A stretch of 64,000 bases of DNA. It comes from Actinoallomurus spadix (lineage in GTDB: Bacteria; Actinomycetota; Actinomycetes; Streptosporangiales; Streptosporangiaceae). A program made the position numbers and the translations under genes. Of this stretch, positions 46,735-54,699 are shown one piece after another. The stretch is from contig NZ_JAMXMX010000023.1 in NCBI RefSeq assembly GCF_024055725.1, positions 62,001 to 126,000 of the forward strand. Reading direction: 5' to 3'. The notes under the pieces are model-generated. The model saw only the letters and a program-made list of their open reading frames with translations. It was not told where the DNA came from and did not search any database. Within the stretch, counting starts at the first letter, position 1, and each line of letters starts with the position of its first letter.

Positions 46735-46756
46735 CGACTGCTCTTCCTATCGGGAC

Positions 46757-47494
46757 TCAAAGACGGTCGTTCGGGGTCTCGCCGAGCATGCGGAGGCCGT
46801 TGCCCAGGACGATGTACGCCGCTTCAGCCAGGCTAAGGCGTGCGGAATGGTGACCGGTGATGATTTCGTCGCCCCTGGGCAGCGGCGAGCACCACTCGTG
46901 GACGTCGTGGTACGCGTCGGCGATCAGCTCCAGCTGCCGGGTGAACGGCCGCGGATCGCCGGTCCGCGCCGCCTGCTCGGCCCGGCTCGGGAACTCCGCC
47001 AGCAGGGCGAGCAGCCACTTCTCCCGCGGATCGGTCAGCGGGCCCTCGGCCGCGCCGACGCCGAGGTCGGCGGCCTGCCGGCGCACGGCGGCCGCCCTCG
47101 CGTACGCGAACCGCACCACGAAACCCGGGTTGTCGAAGGTCAGCGGACGCTCCGGCCAGGTCTCCCGCGGCACGGGCACTGGCACGACGCCGTACGTCTC
47201 GTCGATGCGCCCGATCAGCGCGGTGTCGACACCGATCGACAGGAAACCCGGCCCCGTCACCCGTACGTCGCCGACACCCGGCATCCGGCCGAGCCGCTCG
47301 GCGAGCAGTTCGGCGATCTCCCTGGCGGGCCGCCCGGCGGCGCGCGCCAGCCGCAGCGGCAGCGGCGTCGCGTAGTCACCGGACTCGGTGACCGTGACGG
47401 GAACGCGCCCGGGCACGGGAACGGCGAACTCACCCTCGTCGACCGCCCCGCGGACGGCGGCCACGACGGCGGCGTTCAACTCGGCCGGGGTCAC
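46757..47494 (-). CDS. nrtL: ArgS-related anticodon-binding protein (NrtL-type)
   Basis: A 245-residue protein that resembles arginyl-tRNA synthetase without its catalytic core. The N-terminal ArgS additional domain-like part (PLPLRLARAAGRPAREIAE, VTGPGFLSIGVD) is fused to a DALR anticodon-binding domain (FVVRFAYARAAAVRRQAADL, RLSLAEAAYIVLGNGLRML). No HIGH or KMSKS motif is present. Such proteins sit next to lysA in actinobacteria. Their role is unknown; tRNA binding is inferred. A tRNA-Arg(CCG) gene lies one kilobase away. Confidence 0.85.
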   Translation of the reverse strand: MTPAELNAAVVAAVRGAVDEGEFAVPVPGRVPVTVTESGDYATPLPLRLARAAGRPAREIAELLAERLGRMPGVGDVRVTGPGFLSIGVDTALIGRIDETYGVVPVPVPRETWPERPLTFDNPGFVVRFAYARAAAVRRQAADLGVGAAEGPLTDPREKWLLALLAEFPSRAEQAARTGDPRPFTRQLELIADAYHDVHEWCSPLPRGDEIITGHHSARLSLAEAAYIVLGNGLRMLGETPNDRL

Positions 47495-47597
47495 GACATG
47501 AGACTAGCCGACCAGCATGTGGACATCCGATCGCCGTGGGCCGCCGTCGCGCGAGATCCTCCGGCCTGCGCCGCCGGAATCGGTCATCTGTCCGGGG

Positions 47598-47981
47598 TCA
47601 GGCGACCGGACCCGCGCCGGCCAGCTCGCGGACCGTACGGATCAGCTCGGCGGGGTCGAACGGCTTGGTCACGTACGCGTCCACGCCGATCTCGTGCCCG
47701 CGCCGGATGTCGTGCTCCTGGGCGCGCGCCGTGATCATGACGACCTTGATGTCGCGCGTCTGCGGGTCGTCACGCAGCTTGACGGCCGTCACCCAGCCGT
47801 CCAGCCGGGGCATCATGACGTCGAGAGTGATCACGTCCGGAGCGATGTCGCGCACCCGGTCGAGGCAGTCCTGCCCATCCACGGCGGTCAGCACCTCGAA
47901 GCCCTCCAGCTGGAGGTTCACGGCGATCAGCTGCCTGATCACCTCGTCGTCATCGACGACCAGCACACGTCCCAGTGTCAC
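47598..47981 (-). CDS. Single-domain response regulator (receiver only)
   Basis: A 127-residue CheY-like protein with no output domain. Conserved residues are the acidic pair in VLVVDDDEVI, the phosphorylated Asp in VITLDVMMPRLDGW, and Lys in YVTKPFDP. The GTG at 47981 is chosen because a TAGCTT -10 box lies exactly seven bases upstream, the leaderless arrangement; a TTG three codons earlier lies over that box. It may act by protein contact. No kinase is adjacent. Confidence 0.88.
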   Translation of the reverse strand: MTLGRVLVVDDDEVIRQLIAVNLQLEGFEVLTAVDGQDCLDRVRDIAPDVITLDVMMPRLDGWVTAVKLRDDPQTRDIKVVMITARAQEHDIRRGHEIGVDAYVTKPFDPAELIRTVRELAGAGPVA

Positions 47982-47988
47982 GACCGCC

Positions 47989-47994
47989 AAGCTA
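47989..47994 (-). promoter_or_regulatory. -10 element of a leaderless promoter (receiver gene)
   Basis: On the minus strand TAGCTT is followed by seven bases and then the GTG start at 47981, matching the leaderless pattern. Confidence 0.5.
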
Positions 47995-48037
47995 ACGCTT
48001 TCCCGGGTCGGGACACGCGGATAACGGCCACACTGAT

Positions 48038-48054
48038 GTCACACTCATGTCACA
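48038..48054. promoter_or_regulatory. MtrA-like direct repeat
   Basis: GTCACA occurs twice with five bases between (CTCAT). This GTCACA-N5-GTCACA arrangement equals the binding site reported for the essential actinobacterial response regulator MtrA. It lies about 45-65 bases upstream of the receiver gene's -10 box, suitable for activation or repression. Confidence 0.55.
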
Positions 48055-48493
48055 CCCCCGCCGATGACCCGGCCAACCCGGACAGAAGGGGCCGCACGGC
48101 TCCACGCGACCGATAGGTTCCATGATCACTGGCGCGTACTGCCGATAGGGCGCAGTGAACACCGGTGAGCAGCCGACCGGCCCATGCCCAGCTCCAGCCC
48201 GGTCGCCCTGGCCGGTGATCCGCCCGGCGCGCTCCCGCCTTGTGGCGACTCCGCCGCCTGTCGCTGGAGGCTGCCAGGCCCCAACGACGCCGCCGTACGC
48301 CCTGAGCGGATGCCCCTCGGGGAGGCCCGCCATGCCGTGCGATTCGTCCCGCGCCGGCCACCACCGCGCCAGACGATCTTTTGCCATGCCTGGTGAGCGA
48401 CGTTCGTCCAGCTCATCGGTGCTCCGAGGACCGGCACGGCGGGGAAAGGTGTTCGATGAGGGTCGGTGAGCTGGTAGTCTTCATTCGTCCCGA
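48055..48493. other. Intergenic region without a supported gene
   Basis: Between the MtrA-like box and tRNA-Arg are about 440 bases. Open frames exist on both strands, but all are arginine/proline-rich, lack ribosome sites and overlap each other. The tRNA promoter is presumably in the last part. Nothing else is recognised. Confidence 0.5.
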
Positions 48494-48565
48494 GCCCCCT
48501 TAGCTCAGGGGATAGAGCACCGGCCTCCGGAGCCGGGTGCGCAGGTTCGAATCCTGCAGGGGGCG
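48494..48565 (+). tRNA. tRNA-Arg (anticodon CCG)
   Basis: The cloverleaf is complete. The acceptor stem GCCCCCT pairs with AGGGGGC, the D stem is GCTC/GAGC, the anticodon stem is CCGGC/GCCGG with loop CTCCGGA (anticodon CCG at 48527-48529), and the T stem GCAGG/CCTGC holds loop TTCGAAT. CCA is not encoded. It reads CGG arginine codons, which are frequent in this genome. Confidence 0.95.
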
Positions 48566-49032
48566 CGCATCCTGATCAAGGAAAACCCCGGCTCACCAGC
48601 CCGAACGCTGGAAGCCGGGGTTTCGCGCTTCTGCGGCTGTATGCCCACTGACCGCAGCCGCATGTCCCTGTGCCGACGGGCAGTGATCGCGACGTCGGCG
48701 GAGTCCAGATCGGCTTCGTGGTGGTCGGCGGCGATGGCTTCCACCGTCTCGGCATCGTAGAACCGGTCCCGGAGCACCTTCCCGTGTGCGAGAGCACAGT
48801 AACTGGACCGCAGGCGCCGCGCTGCCGCCAACGTCACCAGCTCGTAGCGCCGCGGGTCCATATCCTCTTTGATCGCGGTGCTGAGTTGCTGCCAGGCCGC
48901 GTAGACGGCGGGTCGCAGCGCGAACACCTTGGTGTAGTTGGCGACATATCCCAGTGCCGCGCGGTCGGCTTCATACAGACGACCGGTCTCGTCTGCGGCG
49001 TTGGTCTCAGCGGGTGTCCGCAGGTAGCTCAT
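48505..49032 (-). pseudogene. Carboxymuconolactone decarboxylase/AhpD-like gene, 3' part lost
   Basis: The ATG at 49032 (AAGGACGG upstream) opens a normal peroxidase-like start, MSYLRTPAETNAADETGRLY. The helix with the redox cysteine region (RRLRSSYCALAHGKVLRD) is intact, although only one Cys is seen where typical AhpD proteins have CxxC. After IAADHHEADLDSADVAI the expected C-terminal half is replaced by unrelated sequence (RRHRDMRLRSVG onward) that runs antisense into the tRNA-Arg gene before a stop. The gene is probably decayed by a past recombination at the tRNA. Confidence 0.65.
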
Positions 49033-49282
49033 CGCACCGTCCTTCGGGCTCCTCGAGGTCGGACAGGCAGGTGGCGTACTCCCCGCACCTGAGGGGACAC
49101 GTCGCTCCCGATCACAGAGTCCACCGATTCTCAGACCGCCACAACGACTTCGCGTCTGACAGGTTCGACCAGCCGCCGGCCATCGTTCCGTCCGGCGCAT
49201 CTACCACGATGCGCCGGTCCACCGCGTCGATGGACCGGCGCGCCGGCTCCGCCGGGGACTCGCCGCGGAGCGTCAGCTGGTT

Positions 49283-49717
49283 TCACTGGAAGTCGCATCC
49301 CGGGTTGGGCGCGTCATCCGACAGGGGTGCTCCGACCGGGAGGGAGTAGAGAACGTCGAGTACGACCGGGACCTTGTTGAGGTTGCGGCCGATGTGCACG
49401 TGGTTCGCGCCGCTCGGCTCGACGATCGAGCTGCCGGCGGGGTAGACGCCATCGGACTTGCACGAGGCGTCGAAGTGGCTGAGTGTGCCCTGCTTGACGA
49501 CTCCGAACAGTCTCCCCTCGTGGAAGTGCCACCCGGTGCTCTGCTGCGGTGGGATGGTGATCTCCCGCAGGACGTAGTGGGTGTTGCCCACGGTCGTCTC
49601 CGTGATCACCGTGCCCGAGACGCCCGGACCGGCCGGGGTCGCGTTCGCCGTGGTCGCGGCGAAGGACAGACCGGCGACGCCGGCACCGACGAGGGCGAAC
49701 CGCGCCGAATATCTCAA
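49283..49717 (-). CDS. Exported cupin-domain protein
   Basis: A 144-residue protein. The TTG at 49717, with GGAGA eight bases upstream, starts a signal peptide (RYSARFALVGAGVAGLSFAA, cleavage near ANATPA). The mature part is a small beta-barrel with the metal-site pattern TGWHFHEGRLFGVV, and a later His in NHVHIG. Two Cys (SCKSDG and PGCDF) may form a disulfide. The substrate or metal is unknown. It stands alone, in the same orientation as the Cache gene upstream. Confidence 0.7.
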   Translation of the reverse strand: MRYSARFALVGAGVAGLSFAATTANATPAGPGVSGTVITETTVGNTHYVLREITIPPQQSTGWHFHEGRLFGVVKQGTLSHFDASCKSDGVYPAGSSIVEPSGANHVHIGRNLNKVPVVLDVLYSLPVGAPLSDDAPNPGCDFQ

Positions 49718-49860
49718 GGGTGTTCTCCGATCCTCATAGATCACCAGGAATTCATGAGGCTCGCACACCGGTCAGGTCAGGGGGTCAGAACACCGATGCG
49801 AATGTGTTCGATCTCTGCTCGCCGACGAAACGCACTCCCGTTTCCATTTCCGGGGCCGAA

Positions 49861-50583
49861 TCATGGACGGCATTGCGGGGACGTCACCGCCCATCCCGTC
49901 AGGGCGCAGAGTCTGGTCAGCGCGCCGGAGCGTACCGGATCTATCTCGTCGCGCCGGGCGGTCAGCCGGTCGCCCGGGGCCGCGGCTGCGGTGCTGGCCG
50001 CGATGACGCGGCCGTCGGGGTTCAGCAGGGCGCGGGGGGACGGCTCGGCGCACAGGGCCGGCATGATGCGGCGTTCCAGGCGGTCGCACGGGACGTCCAG
50101 GGCCGCCACTCCGAGGGGCCGGGTGTCGTGGTGGACGGGGACGGACAGCGTGAACGTGTACTCGTTCGTGCAGGCGTAGTCGACGTACGGGCCGGCGACG
50201 TGCGGGTCGCCGGAGCGGATCGGCACCTCGAACCATTCGTCGTTGAAGTAGTCGAAGAAGTCGGGGCCGTCCGGGTCGAGGTTGACGCGCAGTGGCTCGG
50301 GGGTTCCGTCGCCGGGCCGCCACCACCATTCGAGCCAGTACGGGGCGTCGCGCAGCAGGCCGGGGGCGGCCACGACGCCGGTGCCGATGGCCAGGTCCCC
50401 GAAGGCGTCCAGGGTCTCGCGGATGCGTGGGCGGAGCGAGGCGAGGTCGGCGAGCGTGTAGGGGCCGGGCCGGGCGGCGTAGGAGGCCATGAAGGCGGCG
50501 GCGGTGCCGCGCAGGGACTGGAAGATGCGCTCGATGTCGTCGGCGAGGGAGGCCCAGGCCCGTTCGGATGGTGAGGTCGTCAC
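49861..50583 (-). CDS. Cache-domain protein without membrane anchor
   Basis: A 240-residue soluble protein with a helical start (SLADDIERIFQSLRGTAAAF) and a Cache ligand-binding fold, seen in APYWLEWWWRPGDGTPEPL, FFDYFNDEWFEVPIRSG, VAGPYVDYACTNEYTFTLS and PLGVAALDVPCDRLE. Cache domains normally lie outside the cell on a receptor; here no signal peptide, membrane helix or output domain exists. The GTG overlaps the GntR stop (GTGA), so it is co-translated with the regulator and may sense the permease substrate in the cytoplasm. Confidence 0.75.
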   Translation of the reverse strand: MTTSPSERAWASLADDIERIFQSLRGTAAAFMASYAARPGPYTLADLASLRPRIRETLDAFGDLAIGTGVVAAPGLLRDAPYWLEWWWRPGDGTPEPLRVNLDPDGPDFFDYFNDEWFEVPIRSGDPHVAGPYVDYACTNEYTFTLSVPVHHDTRPLGVAALDVPCDRLERRIMPALCAEPSPRALLNPDGRVIAASTAAAAPGDRLTARRDEIDPVRSGALTRLCALTGWAVTSPQCRP

Positions 50584-51347
50584 TGGTCCACCTCGGTCCG
50601 GTAGACATCGACGCGCCACCGGATCAGTAGTTCCACCTCGTCCGCCACCTGCTGTTCGGCCAGTCGTCTGGCTTGTTCAGGATCACCGGCGGCGACGGCG
50701 TCGACGAGGGCGAGCCGGCCTCGTACGGTCTCGGCGTGGTCGGTGTCGCGGAGCAAAGTCCAGCTCAGATCGCCCCATTCGGCGCGCAGGTTCGCCTCTT
50801 CCTGGGTGAGCCGGGGTGACTGGGCGGCCAGGGCGACTGCGACGCCGAACTCGGTGTCCGCCTGGCGGCGCTCGGCGGCGGTGTTCGCCGCGGCCAGTCG
50901 CGCGGCGCGCCGGCGCAACGTCTGTATCTCCGGTGCCGTCGCGCGCCGGGCGGCGAGCGCCGCGGCGGTGCCGAAGATCGCCGACCGCAGGTCGCCGAGT
51001 TCGCGGAGTTGCCGGACGGTCAGGTCGGCCTGCCCCGGCCGGCTGTGGGGGCCGTCGGCAGGCCGTGCGACGAAGCTGCCGCCGGCCCGGCCGCGGCGGG
51101 TCACCACGAGGCCGCGCTCCCGCAGGGTCGCCAGCGCCTCCCGGAGCGTCAGGGTGGCGACGCCGAGTTGGTCGGACAGCACCGCTTCGGAGGGCAGGCG
51201 CTCTCCGGGAGCGATCAAGCCGAGCCGGATGGCCTCGGCCAGCCGGTCCGCGATCTGGTCGGCCCGGCCGGCCGGGCCATTGCCCAGTGCCTGGAGCGCC
51301 CGGACGGCAGCGGTGGTGAGGCCGGATGCGGGCGGTCCCGTCGCCAT
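50580..51347 (-). CDS. GntR-family regulator (FadR subfamily)
   Basis: A 255-residue regulator. The winged helix reads LAEAIRLGLIAPGERLPSE, then LGVATLTLREALATLRERG. The C-terminal FCD-type helical ligand domain includes LRELGDLRSAIFGTAAALAA. The ATG at 51347 has GAAGG upstream. It diverges from the APC permease gene and probably controls it; a GGT-N5-ACC dyad at 51371-51381 beside the permease -35 box is a possible site. Confidence 0.85.
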   Translation of the reverse strand: MATGPPASGLTTAAVRALQALGNGPAGRADQIADRLAEAIRLGLIAPGERLPSEAVLSDQLGVATLTLREALATLRERGLVVTRRGRAGGSFVARPADGPHSRPGQADLTVRQLRELGDLRSAIFGTAAALAARRATAPEIQTLRRRAARLAAANTAAERRQADTEFGVAVALAAQSPRLTQEEANLRAEWGDLSWTLLRDTDHAETVRGRLALVDAVAAGDPEQARRLAEQQVADEVELLIRWRVDVYRTEVDQ

Positions 51348-51381
51348 CGCACCTTCCTTCGTCACGTCCTGGTATTGCACC

Positions 51382-51409
51382 TTGACACTAAAACATTCAG
51401 GGCTAGATG
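51382..51409 (+). promoter_or_regulatory. Promoter of the APC permease
   Basis: TTGACA (51382-51387) and TAGATG (51404-51409) are separated by 16 bases, a near-consensus housekeeping promoter. The predicted transcript has a leader of about 120 bases. A GGT-N5-ACC dyad (51371-51381) abuts the -35 box, which suits repression by the divergent GntR protein. Confidence 0.6.
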
Positions 51410-51539
51410 ATTTGCGGGCCCAACGCAATGATCATGTCGCACAGCGCGGTCGGTACGGGTGCGCGGGCATGGTCGCACGGCGCAGATCACCAGCCCCCTC
51501 CGGTCCGCCCCGACCGGCTGACAGATCAACGAGGCGACC

Positions 51540-53165
51540 ATGACCGACAGCACCGGCTCGTCGACCGGACATGACGAGGACGCGGCCCATCTGGAGCGCC
51601 TCGGCTACAAACAGGAACTGCACCGCGTCCTGGGATTGTTCGACAACTTCAGCGTGGCCTTCTCTTACCTGTCGCCGATGGTCGGGGTGTACTCGCTGTT
51701 CGTGCTCGGGGTGGGCACCGCCGGACCTCGCTACCTGTGGCTGATGGTGCCGGTGGTCGGCTTCATGCTGCTGGTGGCACTGGTCTTCGGGGAGCTGGCG
51801 AGCCACTATCCGATCGCCGGCGCGCTGTACCAGTACGGAAAGTGGAGTGTCGGCCCGCGGTACGGCTGGTGGATCGGGTGGATCTACGGTCTCGCCCTGC
51901 TCGTCACCGTGGCCAGCGTCGACACCGGCATCGTCGGTTATCTGACCGCGCTGCTGAACAACCTGTTCGGGACGCACCTGGACGGCACCGCGCACGGCAC
52001 GATCCTGGTGGTCACGGTCCTGCTCATCGCGGTCCAGACCCTGATGAACACCGTGGGCGCCAAGCTGATGGGGCGGATCTCCCAGCTCGGCGTGTTCGTC
52101 GAGACCATCGGCACCTTCGGGGTCGCCATCGCGCTGGGCATCGCCGGGTTCCACCACGGGTTCGGCTTCCTGTTCTCCAGCAAGGGCGCCGAGCACGCGT
52201 CGGCCAATCCGCTCAAGGTCGACTTCGGCGGCCACTGGCTCACCGGCGCCGCGCTCGTCGCGGTACTCGCGCACGCCTACATCTTCTACGGCTTCGAGTC
52301 CGCCGGGGACATCGCCGAGGAGACCAGGTCGGCGTCGCGCATCGTGCCCCGGGCGATGCGCTCGGCGCTGCTGTACGGCGGGGTGGCCTCGGCCGTCCTC
52401 GTCATCGGCCTGCTGCTGGCCATGCCCTCCGACCCGAAGGGCTACGCCAACGCCGCGTCGTTCGAGGGCGGGGTGCCCGCCATCCTCGGTCAGCTCCCGT
52501 CCTGGTCGCAGAACCTGTTCCTGGTGGTGGTGTGCGTCGCCTTCTTCTCCTGCGGCACCGCGGTCCAGGGTGCGGGCTCGCGGCTGATGTACTCCTACGC
52601 CCGGGACAGGGCCGTCCCGTTCAGCCACAAGCTCAGCGTGGTGTCCAAGCGGTTCCACACTCCGGTCAACGCGCTGCTGGTCGCCGGCGTCGTCCCCGTG
52701 CTGTTCACCCTGCTGGTCAACGTCAACCCGGCGCACAACGTCCACATCCTGTGGTTCGAGCTGCCCGCCGGCGTCAACGCGCTGACCCTGCTGGTCTCCT
52801 TCGGCGTGTCCGGGATCTACCTGTCCTTCCTGCTGACCGTGGTGGGTTCGATCATCGCCAGGGCCCGGGGCTGGCAGCCGGCCGGGACGTTCCGGCTCGG
52901 GCGCTGGGGCTGGCCGGTCAGCATCCTCGCCGCGGCGTACCTCGCGCTGATGCTGCTCAACATCGTCTGGCCGTCCGGCCTGTCCAGCCCGCGCGGCAGC
53001 CTGTTCAACTTCGACTGGATCACCCTGATGGTGATCGTCGTGCTCCTGGTCATCGGCGCGGTGTACTTCGTGATCGCGCGTCCGTACCAGCGCCTGGCGG
53101 TCACCGGGCAGCCAGGCGCCCCGGTGGCCGGCGAGGCCGACCGGATCGGGGAAGGCGCCCAGTGA
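51540..53165 (+). CDS. APC-family amino acid/amine permease
   Basis: A 541-residue transporter with about 12 membrane segments. The first helix region (HRVLGLFDNFSVAFSYLSP), the LVFGELASHYPIAGALYQY segment and YGFESAGDIAEETRSASRIV are characteristic of the APC superfamily; the last matches the GFE-containing sixth segment of amine and GABA transporters. The ATG at 51540 has GAGG upstream. Substrate is unknown, an amino acid, GABA or amine being most likely. It is under a strong promoter beside a divergent GntR regulator. Confidence 0.88.
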   Translation: MTDSTGSSTGHDEDAAHLERLGYKQELHRVLGLFDNFSVAFSYLSPMVGVYSLFVLGVGTAGPRYLWLMVPVVGFMLLVALVFGELASHYPIAGALYQYGKWSVGPRYGWWIGWIYGLALLVTVASVDTGIVGYLTALLNNLFGTHLDGTAHGTILVVTVLLIAVQTLMNTVGAKLMGRISQLGVFVETIGTFGVAIALGIAGFHHGFGFLFSSKGAEHASANPLKVDFGGHWLTGAALVAVLAHAYIFYGFESAGDIAEETRSASRIVPRAMRSALLYGGVASAVLVIGLLLAMPSDPKGYANAASFEGGVPAILGQLPSWSQNLFLVVVCVAFFSCGTAVQGAGSRLMYSYARDRAVPFSHKLSVVSKRFHTPVNALLVAGVVPVLFTLLVNVNPAHNVHILWFELPAGVNALTLLVSFGVSGIYLSFLLTVVGSIIARARGWQPAGTFRLGRWGWPVSILAAAYLALMLLNIVWPSGLSSPRGSLFNFDWITLMVIVVLLVIGAVYFVIARPYQRLAVTGQPGAPVAGEADRIGEGAQ

Positions 53166-53288
53166 CGACGGGACGGACCATTGTCGACGGCGCGTCGGAG
53201 CTCGGCGGCTGACCACCGTGCCGGACCCGCGGGCACCGGGGTCCCCGCCCGCGGGTCCGGCATGGTCCTGCCGGGGAGGACGGTACCG

Positions 53289-53420
53289 ATGACCGAGCTG
53301 CCGCTGTCCGGGATCCTGGCCGCCGACTTCGGGCGGGTGCCGGCGGCGCCGTACGCCACCATGCTCCTCGCCGACCCCGGCGCCGGCGTGATCAAGGTCG
53401 AGGCGCCGGTCAGCGGCTGA
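53289..53420 (+). pseudogene. CoA-transferase family III (CaiB-like) N-terminal fragment
   Basis: ATG at 53289 has GGGGAGG upstream and begins a 43-residue frame. The text SGILAADFGRVPAAPYATML then LADPGAGVIKVEAP is the typical start of CaiB/BaiF CoA-transferases, which normally exceed 380 residues. It ends abruptly at TGA 53418-53420, overlapping the GH18 gene by 11 bases. The rest of the gene is absent, so this is a deletion remnant whose former operon partner was probably the APC permease. Confidence 0.7.
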
Positions 53421-54498
53421 ACCAGGGGTTGCCGCCGCCGAGCGACCAGACGGAGACCCTGGTCACTCCGAGAGAGGTGAGCACCTGGAGCTTGCGGTCC
53501 AGGGCGGTCCGGTCGACGTAGTCGTACAGGGTGCCGTTCGAGGTCCAGCGGATCTCGCCCGAGGACGGGTCACGCCGTTTCTCCACCGTCGCCGCGTCGG
53601 TCGCGAAGCCCGGCTTCTTCTTCATCTCGCTGAAGTGGACATTCCCGGTGATCTTGCCGGTGTCGCACTTCGCCGGAGCGCTGTAGCCGTACGAGGGAAG
53701 TCCGATGATGAGGTCGGACACCGGGACCCTGCTCTCGGCGTAGGCGGTCACCTTCTTGAGCCAGTCGTACGGCGCGATGGGCAGGCACTCCTTCCCGGAC
53801 GCACTGTCGTACTCCTCGTCGTAGGCCATGATGACGAGATCGTCGACGCCGGTGGCCTTGACGGCCCTGTAGTCGTAGAAGGAGGCGTCCTCGGTCATCG
53901 CCGGGGCGTCCACCTGCAGGCGCTTGCCCTTCGCGTGCAGGGCGGTGGCCAGTTCCTTCAGGAACGCCTTGTACCCCGCGAAGTCGTCGGCGCTCCAGGA
54001 CCAGTAGTCCTCCATGTCGACATCCACCCCGCTCAGGTTCGCCTCGGCGACCAGCGAGGTGACCTTCTCGATGGCCGCGGTCCGCTTGGCCTTCGTACGG
54101 ACCAGGGCGCGAACGTCCGCGGTGCTCATGGCCGAGAGCGTGGGGTACTGATGGGCGGAGTGCGCCTTCAGATCCGCGACGTTCGCCGGACTGTAGGTGT
54201 TGCACGTGCCATCGCCGGAGGCCTCCAGCGTGACCGAGCCATCGGACTTGACCGACCAGTACTCCGGGTTCAGTGATCCGTCCTTCACCCGGTCGTCGGC
54301 GTACTCGGAGGCCGCGGTGCAGGACGGCTCGCCGGGCCCGCCGGGGTACAGCCACGTCTGGAACCGCACCGCCGGTGCCTTCGCGGTCGCGGAGACGCCG
54401 TGACCGGCGCGGACGCCGGTCGTGGCGCTGCACGCGGTCAGCGCCGTCGCCGTCGAGGCGACCGCGACGAGGGTGGTGAATCGTGGATGGCGGAGCAC
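53410..54498 (-). CDS. Glycoside hydrolase family 18-like lipoprotein
   Basis: A 362-residue secreted enzyme. The GTG at 54498 follows GAAGGACGG and starts a lipoprotein signal with lipobox LTAC (LVAVASTATALTAC). The catalytic DxDxE motif is present in NLSGVDVDMEDYW, with supporting strands LQVDAPAMTE, DLVIMAYDEEYD and VSVWSLGGG. It probably cleaves chitin, peptidoglycan-like or other N-acetylglucosamine glycans at the cell surface. A longer open frame upstream is not supported. Confidence 0.82.
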   Translation of the reverse strand: MLRHPRFTTLVAVASTATALTACSATTGVRAGHGVSATAKAPAVRFQTWLYPGGPGEPSCTAASEYADDRVKDGSLNPEYWSVKSDGSVTLEASGDGTCNTYSPANVADLKAHSAHQYPTLSAMSTADVRALVRTKAKRTAAIEKVTSLVAEANLSGVDVDMEDYWSWSADDFAGYKAFLKELATALHAKGKRLQVDAPAMTEDASFYDYRAVKATGVDDLVIMAYDEEYDSASGKECLPIAPYDWLKKVTAYAESRVPVSDLIIGLPSYGYSAPAKCDTGKITGNVHFSEMKKKPGFATDAATVEKRRDPSSGEIRWTSNGTLYDYVDRTALDRKLQVLTSLGVTRVSVWSLGGGNPWFSR

Positions 54499-54699
54499 GA
54501 CACCGTCCTTCGAAGATCGAGAGTCTGGTTCACCCATGGGATGCGCGCGCCGGGTGATCGGTTCGTCCACCGCCGGCACGGCCGGGACGCGTGCCCCGGG
54601 TCGCCGCGAGACGCGCGGCTGCACGATCGTGGTCACCGCCGGTCCGCCGACCGGATCGGCGTCCACCACCCACGTCCGTACGCAGCGGGAGCACTGCCC

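Noticed and set aside
48155-48469. Candidate protein-coding frame between the receiver gene and tRNA-Arg
   Set aside because: No ribosome site, low-complexity composition and several mutually overlapping alternatives.
48494-48565. Active prophage or integrative element at tRNA-Arg
   Set aside because: No integrase, no excisionase and no second copy of the tRNA 3' end were seen within the window; only a decayed neighbour supports past integration.
54499-54699. Possible cobalamin riboswitch before bluB
   Set aside because: No B12-box-like sequence or matching architecture could be seen in the 201 bases.
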